Source of the DNA: Natronospirales bacterium
GTDB lineage: Bacteria > Pseudomonadota > Gammaproteobacteria > Natronospirales > REEB76
Assembly: GCA_021792635.1 (NCBI GenBank)
Contig: JAJYUH010000014.1
Coordinates: 1 to 64,000, forward strand
Length of the DNA stretch: 64,000 nucleotides
Reading direction: 5' to 3'
The notes beneath the pieces are model-generated. The model made no database searches and was not told the origin of the DNA. It saw only the letters and a list, made by a program, of their open reading frames with translations. The position numbers and the translations under genes were made by a program. This document shows, in pieces, positions 58,626 to 64,000 of the stretch (within the stretch, counting starts at the first letter, position 1; each line of letters starts with the position of its first letter).

Positions 58626-58774
58626 GGGTGCACGACCCCCTGGGGTTGCCTGTCCGGAGAATTCTTACCGCTATAGCCACAACAGAAAGTTTTCGCATCA
58701 CCCTTGCATTATTACGAATTAGTTTGTATATATCTGTATTATATATGAGTTTATCGAATTTTATTCACGAATAG
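58626..58774. promoter_or_regulatory. AT-rich argR/argD control region with candidate ARG boxes
   Basis: The roughly 90 bases before argD are far richer in A+T than their surroundings. They contain short dyads resembling the ArgR site (TGAAT, 4 W, ATTCA): CGAAT-TTT-ATTCA at about 58755-58767 (one base short in spacing) and GCATTATTACGAATTA upstream of it. -10-like TATATAT/TATTATATAT strings abound. The region fits an ArgR operator, but no perfect box is present. Confidence 0.5.
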
Positions 58775-59953
58775 ATGCATAATTTCAAGAAAAACCCGGT
58801 GAACCCCCCCGTCGCCCCCCTATTAGCCACCTATACGCCCTATCCCTTCCCCGTGGTGAGGGGCGCGGAGGATCGGGTCTTCGATGGGCAGGGCACGGCC
58901 TACCTGGACTTCTACGGCGGCCACTGCGTGGCGGGCACCGGCCACTGCCATCCGGCGGTGGCGGCGGCCATTGCGGCGCAGGCCGGCAAGCTGATTTTCT
59001 ATTCGGCTGCCGCGCAGTTGCCGGTGCGCGATGAGGCGGCACAGGCGCTGGTGGAATTCGCCGGTGCGGACATGGCGTCGGTGTTCTTCTGCAACTCCGG
59101 TACCGAGGCCAACGAGAGCGCCCTCAAGATTGCACTCAAGCTCAGTGGCCGCCGCAAGTTTGTGGCCTTCAACGGCGCGTTTCACGGTCGCACGCTGCTG
59201 GCGCTTTCCGTAACCGACGCGCCGGGTCTGAGAAAGGCTTATGAATCGCTGCTGGCGCCCGCCACGTTTCTGCCGTTTGCGGATGAGACCGCACTCGATG
59301 CGGCTGATTTTTCCGGGGTGGCCGCCGTGATCGTGGAACCCATTCAGTCCATGGCGGGGATAAAAACCGCAACGGTTTCCTGGTTTGTCGCATTACGGGA
59401 GAAATGCACCCGTGCCGGCACGCTGCTGATTTTCGATGAAGTGCAAACCGGCATCGGCCGTCTCGGCGCGCCGTTCGCGGCCGGTTTCTACGGCGTGACA
59501 CCCGACCTGATCACCTGCGCCAAGGGCATGGCCTCCGGGGTGCCCATGGGCGGTGTGCTCATGAACGCGCGGGTTGCTGCACAACTCAAGCCCGGTGATC
59601 TGGGCAGTACGTTCGGCGGCGGACCGCTGGCCTGCGCTGCGCTGGTGGCCACGCTCAAGGTGATTCGGGAGGAGCAGCTGATGGAACGGGCCGGTGTGCT
59701 TGCCGAGCATATCCGCGGCAAATTGCACGGCGGCAAGGTGCAGGAAGTGCGCGGTGAGGGTTTGCTGCTCGGATTGAACGCAGGCCCACAGGCACGGGCA
59801 CTGAAAGCCTACCTGCTGAAGCAGCGCATCCTGGTGGGCGGTTCCGATGATCCGGCGGTACTGCGACTCATGCCGCCGCTCACCGTGCAGGTGCGTTCGG
59901 TGGAGGTGCTGCTGGATACCATTGGTGAATTCGACGCGCAGGCAGCCGCGTGA
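58775..59953 (+). CDS. argD: Acetyl-/succinylornithine aminotransferase
   Basis: A class III PLP aminotransferase converting N-acyl-glutamate semialdehyde to N-acylornithine. TYTPYPFPVVRGAEDRVFDG, GTEANESALKIALKLSGRRK, FNGAFHGRTLLALSVT, IFDEVQTGIGRLG and the PLP lysine K250 (ITCAKGMASGVPMGG) are all present. 392 residues. No good ribosome site is seen before ATG 58775, so translation may be leaderless. First gene of the arg operon; its stop overlaps the transcarbamylase start. Confidence 0.9.
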   Translation: MHNFKKNPVNPPVAPLLATYTPYPFPVVRGAEDRVFDGQGTAYLDFYGGHCVAGTGHCHPAVAAAIAAQAGKLIFYSAAAQLPVRDEAAQALVEFAGADMASVFFCNSGTEANESALKIALKLSGRRKFVAFNGAFHGRTLLALSVTDAPGLRKAYESLLAPATFLPFADETALDAADFSGVAAVIVEPIQSMAGIKTATVSWFVALREKCTRAGTLLIFDEVQTGIGRLGAPFAAGFYGVTPDLITCAKGMASGVPMGGVLMNARVAAQLKPGDLGSTFGGGPLACAALVATLKVIREEQLMERAGVLAEHIRGKLHGGKVQEVRGEGLLLGLNAGPQARALKAYLLKQRILVGGSDDPAVLRLMPPLTVQVRSVEVLLDTIGEFDAQAAA

Positions 59954-60963
59954 TGCGCCATTTCACCCGTATTGCCGATCTGGATGTGACCGGTGTCGCT
60001 GCGATTCTGGACGAAGCACTGGCCTGGAAAAAGCATCCTCCCGGCGCGCATCTCGCCGGTAAGCTGCTGGGCATGGTGTTCTTCAATCCTTCGCTGCGCA
60101 CGCGTGCGTCCTTCGAGGCCGCGATGTTGCGCGGCGGCGGCAACGCCATCGTGTTGGAGGTGGGCAGCGGCGTATGGAAACTGGAGGACCGTAAAGGCGC
60201 CGTCATGGACGGCGACAGGCCGGAGCACATCCGGGAAGCAATACCGGTTCTGGGCCGCTATGTGGACGCGCTGGCGGTACGCACTTTCGGCGCGCTGCAG
60301 GATGATGCCGCCGATGCGGCCGATCCGGTGATGCACGTTTTCCGTGAACTTGCCGGTGTGCCGGTCATCAGCATGGAATCGGCGCGCGAGCATCCCTGTC
60401 AGGGATTGGCGGATCTGCTCACGGTGCGGGAAAACTTCGGCGATACGCGCAAACTGCCGGTAACGCTCATCTGGGCGCCGCACATCAAACCGCTGCCCAA
60501 AGCCGTGCCGCATTCCTTTCTTCTCACCGCCGCCGCCGCCGGCTGCGAAGTGCGTATCGCCCATCCACCGGGTTTCGAGCTGCATCCCGAGGTACTGGCG
60601 GAAGCCAGACTTTACGCGTCGCAAAGCGGCGGCTCGGTGGCGGTCACGCACCAGCAGCAAGCCGCACTGGCCGGCAGCTGCGTGGTGTATGCCAAAGCCT
60701 GGGGGCCGGCCACAAAAAACGCGCCCGGCGGCGAAGCTGCTGCGCGTGTCGCCGCCCACAAAGATTGGCTCATTACAGGCAAGACGCTGGCTATGGCCGC
60801 CAAGGATGCGATTTTTCTTCATTGTCTGCCGGTACGCCGCAACCTGGAAGTGGCGGACGAAGTATTGGACGGCCCACAAAGCCGCGTCATAGATGAGGCG
60901 GAAAACCGTTTTCACGTGCAGCGCGTGTTACTACACAAATTGATGAATGGTGCTGTGTGCTGA
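59953..60963 (+). CDS. argF': N-acylornithine carbamoyltransferase, succinylornithine (SOTC)-like signature
   Basis: This is not classical ornithine carbamoyltransferase. Motifs: carbamoyl-phosphate loop FFNPSLRTR (residues 44-52), HPCQ (147-150), WAPHIKPLPKAVPHSF and HCLPVRRN (290-297). The substrate loop reads VWKLEDRKGAVMDGDRPEHI. Its P90 aligns with Pro90 of Bacteroides fragilis N-succinylornithine transcarbamylase, whereas the Xanthomonas N-acetylornithine enzyme has Glu92 there; mutation at this place is known to swap substrate preference. ATG 59953 overlaps the argD stop (TGATG); a GTG at 59950 is the alternative. Confidence 0.85.
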   Translation: MRHFTRIADLDVTGVAAILDEALAWKKHPPGAHLAGKLLGMVFFNPSLRTRASFEAAMLRGGGNAIVLEVGSGVWKLEDRKGAVMDGDRPEHIREAIPVLGRYVDALAVRTFGALQDDAADAADPVMHVFRELAGVPVISMESAREHPCQGLADLLTVRENFGDTRKLPVTLIWAPHIKPLPKAVPHSFLLTAAAAGCEVRIAHPPGFELHPEVLAEARLYASQSGGSVAVTHQQQAALAGSCVVYAKAWGPATKNAPGGEAAARVAAHKDWLITGKTLAMAAKDAIFLHCLPVRRNLEVADEVLDGPQSRVIDEAENRFHVQRVLLHKLMNGAVC

Positions 60964-61003
60964 GTGCTGCGTATTGCGTCAAAGAATTGAGAAGGAGATG
61001 AGT

Positions 61004-61924
61004 ATGTCCGTATCGCCTGACAGTTATGCCTCGCTGCGTTCCGCGGCGCAGTACGTGCGCGCCTTCCGCGGCAAGACCTTCGTGTTCAAGCTGGGCGGCG
61101 AGGTGCTGGAAAATCCCGCCGTGCGCCGTGCGGTCTGTGATGAACTCAATGTGCTGTGGAGTTTCTCCATCAAACTCGTGATCGTGCACGGCGGCGGCAG
61201 CGGACTGGATGCGTTGTGTGCCTTACTGGAGCTGCCGGTGGAAAAAGTGGCGGGCCGGCGGGTCACCACCAGGAAAGTGCTGGATGCCGCCAAGATGGTG
61301 CTGGCCGGTTCGGTGCACACCGACCTCCTGGCGGACTTGCGCGCCGCCGGACTGCCGGTGAGCGGCGTGAGCGGCGTGGACGGCGGCATCCTCTCCGCCC
61401 ACAAGCGCCAGCCGGCGCAGATCAAAAACGACGCGGGCGAGATCGAATTCGTGGATTTCGGCCTGGTGGGCGACATTGACCGCGTGAATCCGGCGCTGCT
61501 GCTGCACCTGCTGGACGGCGGTTACGTGCCGGTAATCACGCCGCTGTCCGCCAACGACAAGGGCGAGGTGTTCAACACCAACGCCGACACCGTGGCGGCG
61601 GAAATCGCCGTGGCGCTCAAGGCGGAAAAGCTCTTTTTTCTGCTCAAGGTGCCGGGGCTGCTGGAAGACCTGGCCCGGCCCTCGAGCCTGGTGCCCTACA
61701 CTACGCTGGCGGGCGCCGAACTTCTGGAGCGCGGCGGCAAAATCAGCGGCGGCATGCGGCCCAAGCTCGCGGCGGTGAGGCGTGCGCTCGGCGGCGGCGT
61801 GGCGAGTGCTCATCTGGTGAGCGGCGTGCTTTCGGATGCGGTGCTCACCGAAGTCTTCACCAACCAGGGCAGCGGCACCATGATCGTGGCGCGGGAATGC
61901 AGCGCCAAAGAGCAGGCGGCGTGA
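61004..61924 (+). CDS. argB: N-acylglutamate kinase
   Basis: Amino acid kinase fold: FVFKLGGEVLEN, VIVHGGGSGLDAL, VAGRRVTTRKVLDAAKMVLA, VDFGLVGDIDRVNPALLLHL, VFNTNADTVAAEIAVALKA and SGGMRPKLAAVRRALGGG. The start is ATG 61004, since AAGGAG (60992-60997) abuts the ATG at 60998 but is six bases from 61004. The GDIDRVN and NTNADT blocks resemble Bacteroidetes ArgB. Because its neighbour looks SOTC-like, the acyl group could be succinyl. Overlaps argH by four bases (GTGA). Confidence 0.88.
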   Translation: MSVSPDSYASLRSAAQYVRAFRGKTFVFKLGGEVLENPAVRRAVCDELNVLWSFSIKLVIVHGGGSGLDALCALLELPVEKVAGRRVTTRKVLDAAKMVLAGSVHTDLLADLRAAGLPVSGVSGVDGGILSAHKRQPAQIKNDAGEIEFVDFGLVGDIDRVNPALLLHLLDGGYVPVITPLSANDKGEVFNTNADTVAAEIAVALKAEKLFFLLKVPGLLEDLARPSSLVPYTTLAGAELLERGGKISGGMRPKLAAVRRALGGGVASAHLVSGVLSDAVLTEVFTNQGSGTMIVARECSAKEQAA

Positions 61925-63294
61925 ACCGCGAGAGGCACGCGCCGCAACTCTGGGCCAAGGGGCTGCCGCTGGATCAGGCCGTACACCGTTTCACGGTGGG
62001 CGATGATCCGGAACTGGACCGGCGGCTGTTGCGTTTTGACGCCCTCGGCAGTGCGGCGCATGCGCGCATGCTGGCGCATGCCGGATTGCTGCCGGAGCAA
62101 GACGCACAACGGCTGGTCGCTGCGCTGGCGGCAATCGCGGCCGGCGCGCAGCGCGGTGAAATCCGCATCACGCCGCAGCAGGAAGACTGCCACACTGCCA
62201 TTGAAACACTGCTCACGGAGCAACTCGGGGAAGCAGGTAAACACATCCACCTGGGACGCTCGCGCAACGACCAGGTGGCGTTGGCGCTGCGCCTGTATAT
62301 GCGCGAAGCATTATTGGGCATGGCGGCGCAAACAGCGGAGCTGGCGGAATGCTTCGTGCAATTTGCCCGCGCCCATGCCGGCGAGATTATGCCGGGCTAC
62401 ACACACCTGCGCCGCGCCATGCCGTCGAGCTTCGGGCTGTGGGGCGCGGCGTTCGCAGCGGGACTCACGGAAGAATTGCAGACACTGCAGGCGGTGTATG
62501 CGAGGCTGGATCGTTGCCCGCTGGGGGCAGCCGCCGGTTTCGGCGTACCGCTGCCGCTGGACCGTGAATACACTGCGAAGCTTTTGGGTTTTTCCGGCGT
62601 GCAGATCAGCCCGGTGGACGTGATGAACTCCCGCGGCCGCCACGAGCTGGCACTGGTCAACGGACTCGCGTCCCTGGGCCTGGTGCTGGAGAAATTCCTG
62701 TGGGATGTGGCGCTGTATTCCATGCCGGAATTTGGTTTCCTGAGTTTGCCGGACGCCTTCACCACCGGTTCTTCCATCATGCCGCAAAAGCGCAATCCGG
62801 ACGTGGTGGAACTCGCGCGCGCCCGCTGCCGCGAATTGCGCGGCTATGCTTTGATGCTGCAGGAACTGGGCGGCGGTTTGCCCTCCAATTATCACCGTGA
62901 TTTCCAGTTGTTGAAAAAGCCGCTGTTTGCCGCTGTGGATACTGCCCGCGGATTGCTGGAGGTGCTGATCCGGCTGCTGCCCACTTTACGGGTCAGCGCG
63001 GAGCGCGCCGCCGCCGCGTGCACGGACGAGTTGTACGCCACCCATGAAGCTTATCGGCTGGTGCGGGGCGGCGTTCCGTTCCGCGACGCCTACCAGCAAG
63101 TGGCACAGCAGCTTGCGGACGGCGCTTTCAAACCGGATCGCGTCGCACTCATCGCCACGCACCTGGGGGGTGCGGGCAATCTCGGGCTGGAAACGATCGA
63201 GGCGGAGGTGCACAAATCGCAGCAGTGGCTTGAGCGGACGCGCACCCGTTTGCAGCAGTGCGAAGCAGCGTTGTGGACAAGAGGCAAAGCATGA
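61921..63294 (+). CDS. argH: Argininosuccinate lyase
   Basis: Member of the fumarase/aspartase superfamily; splits argininosuccinate to arginine and fumarate. HIHLGRSRNDQVALALRLYM, GYTHLRRAMPSSFGLWGAAF and the signature loop GSSIMPQKRNPDVVELARAR are intact. GTG 61921 start overlapping the argB stop. 457 residues. ATGA overlap with argG. Confidence 0.93.
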   Translation: MNRERHAPQLWAKGLPLDQAVHRFTVGDDPELDRRLLRFDALGSAAHARMLAHAGLLPEQDAQRLVAALAAIAAGAQRGEIRITPQQEDCHTAIETLLTEQLGEAGKHIHLGRSRNDQVALALRLYMREALLGMAAQTAELAECFVQFARAHAGEIMPGYTHLRRAMPSSFGLWGAAFAAGLTEELQTLQAVYARLDRCPLGAAAGFGVPLPLDREYTAKLLGFSGVQISPVDVMNSRGRHELALVNGLASLGLVLEKFLWDVALYSMPEFGFLSLPDAFTTGSSIMPQKRNPDVVELARARCRELRGYALMLQELGGGLPSNYHRDFQLLKKPLFAAVDTARGLLEVLIRLLPTLRVSAERAAAACTDELYATHEAYRLVRGGVPFRDAYQQVAQQLADGAFKPDRVALIATHLGGAGNLGLETIEAEVHKSQQWLERTRTRLQQCEAALWTRGKA

Positions 63295-64000
63295 AAAAAC
63301 ATGTGGTACTGGCGTTTTCCGGCGGACTGGATACTTCCTTCTGTGTGATCCATCTGTGCAAGCAAGGCTATGAGGTCACTACCGTGACGGTAGACACCGG
63401 CGGTTTCAGCGCGGATGAACTGCAACGCATCGAGAACCTGTCACCCAGGCTGGGCGCCAAGGCACACCACACCGTGGATGCGCGCGCGGAACTGTTTGAC
63501 CGCTATCTGCGCTACCTGATTTACGGCAACGTACTGCGCGGCAATCTCTACCCGCTGAGCGTGTCGGCGGAACGCGTAGCGCAGGCAGCCAGGGTAGTGG
63601 CGGTGGCCAAACACGTGGGCGCCACAGCCCTGGCCCACGGCTCCACCGGCGCCGGCAACGATCAGGTGCGTTTCGACGTGGTATTCCGCGCTTTGGCGCC
63701 GGAACTGGAATTGCTGACACCCATCCGCAGTCTGGCTCTGAGCCGCGCCGAGGAGCGCGCGTTCCTCAAGCAGCACGGCTTCGAGTTTCCGGAAAAGACC
63801 GAGCACTACTCGGTCAACGAGGGCATGTGGGGCACCTCCGTGGGCGGGCGCGAGACCCTGGATTCCTGGAGCACCCTGCCGCAGGCGGCGTTTCCCGGCG
63901 GCGAGATTGACGCCGCAAAACTCGCGCCCAAGCCGCTCACCTTGAGCTTCAGGCAAGGTCTGCCGGATGCCCTGGACGGAAAGTCACTGGATCCCGTGGC
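63291..64000 (+). CDS. argG: Argininosuccinate synthase (3' end beyond the window)
   Basis: The P-loop-like ATP pyrophosphatase motif AFSGGLDTSFCVIHL is at the N-terminus. YEVTTVTVDTGGFSADEL, YGNVLRGNLYPLSVSAERVA, LAHGSTGAGNDQVRFDVVF and MWGTSVGGRETL follow. These blocks (TGGFS..EL, NTYPISVSSER-like, GTS.GGKETL-like) are those of the Bacteroidetes type of ArgG rather than the E. coli type. Joins citrulline and aspartate. About 236 residues are visible. Confidence 0.9.
   Translation, partial: MKKHVVLAFSGGLDTSFCVIHLCKQGYEVTTVTVDTGGFSADELQRIENLSPRLGAKAHHTVDARAELFDRYLRYLIYGNVLRGNLYPLSVSAERVAQAARVVAVAKHVGATALAHGSTGAGNDQVRFDVVFRALAPELELLTPIRSLALSRAEERAFLKQHGFEFPEKTEHYSVNEGMWGTSVGGRETLDSWSTLPQAAFPGGEIDAAKLAPKPLTLSFRQGLPDALDGKSLDPV

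Overview
The window is chromosomal DNA of a GC-rich gammaproteobacterium. The gene content and order point towards the Xanthomonadales and their relatives. Conserved blocks include xerD-dsbC, queA-tgt-yajC-secD-secF, and suhB-trmJ-(isc remnant)-ndk-rlmN-pilW-rodZ-hisS-yfgM-bamB-der. Secreted peptidases are numerous (S9, M3, M61, serine beta-lactamase fold). The species cannot be named from sequence reading alone.

Layout. 1-5400 is a worn accessory stretch: an IS21-like terminal repeat array fused to the 3' fragment of a secreted repeat protein, an HNH endonuclease remnant, a fatty acid desaturase, an alpha/beta hydrolase tail remnant, a secreted beta-propeller and a lipoprotein. 5555-17660 holds exported hydrolases, a Tle1-like DUF2235 hydrolase, an EamA transporter, two GFA-fold proteins, the cbpA-cbpM chaperone pair, a small Lys-rich protein and a YXWGXW-repeat protein. 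17723-24606 has plsC, xerD, dsbC, a pseudoazurin with a well-formed FNR-type promoter, fdxA, a NUDIX hydrolase, tRNA-Leu(CAA) and an ECF sigma/anti-sigma/PDZ cassette. 24634-30040 is queA-tgt-yajC-secDF. 30374-43805 is the suhB-to-der housekeeping run, ending with convergent slyD.

44258-48376 has clpB behind a sigma-32-type promoter, a putative HExxE metalloprotein and a pyrimidine-dimer glycosylase. 48736-54656 is an accessory locus: a leftward run of NIPSNAP, uncharacterised protein, NIPSNAP, LysE-type exporter (frameshifted) and TorF-type porin. A WYL regulator plus GST diverge from it across a 7-bp inverted repeat. 54852-58096 has an APC permease and an M61 peptidase. 58209-64000 is argR and a tightly overlapping argD-argF'-argB-argH-argG operon that runs off the window.

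Two places deserve most attention. First, the transcarbamylase of the arg operon carries the proline (P90 in an MDGDxPEH context) that marks N-succinylornithine transcarbamylase of Bacteroidetes, where the Xanthomonas N-acetylornithine enzyme has glutamate. Its neighbours ArgB and ArgG also read as the Bacteroidetes type. Second, the isc locus is stripped down: there are two cysteine desulfurases in tandem, an IscS lacking the C-terminal extension used for IscU docking, an IscU-like protein that has lost two of its three cluster cysteines and the conserved Asp, and IscA. IscR, HscBA and ferredoxin are not at this site.
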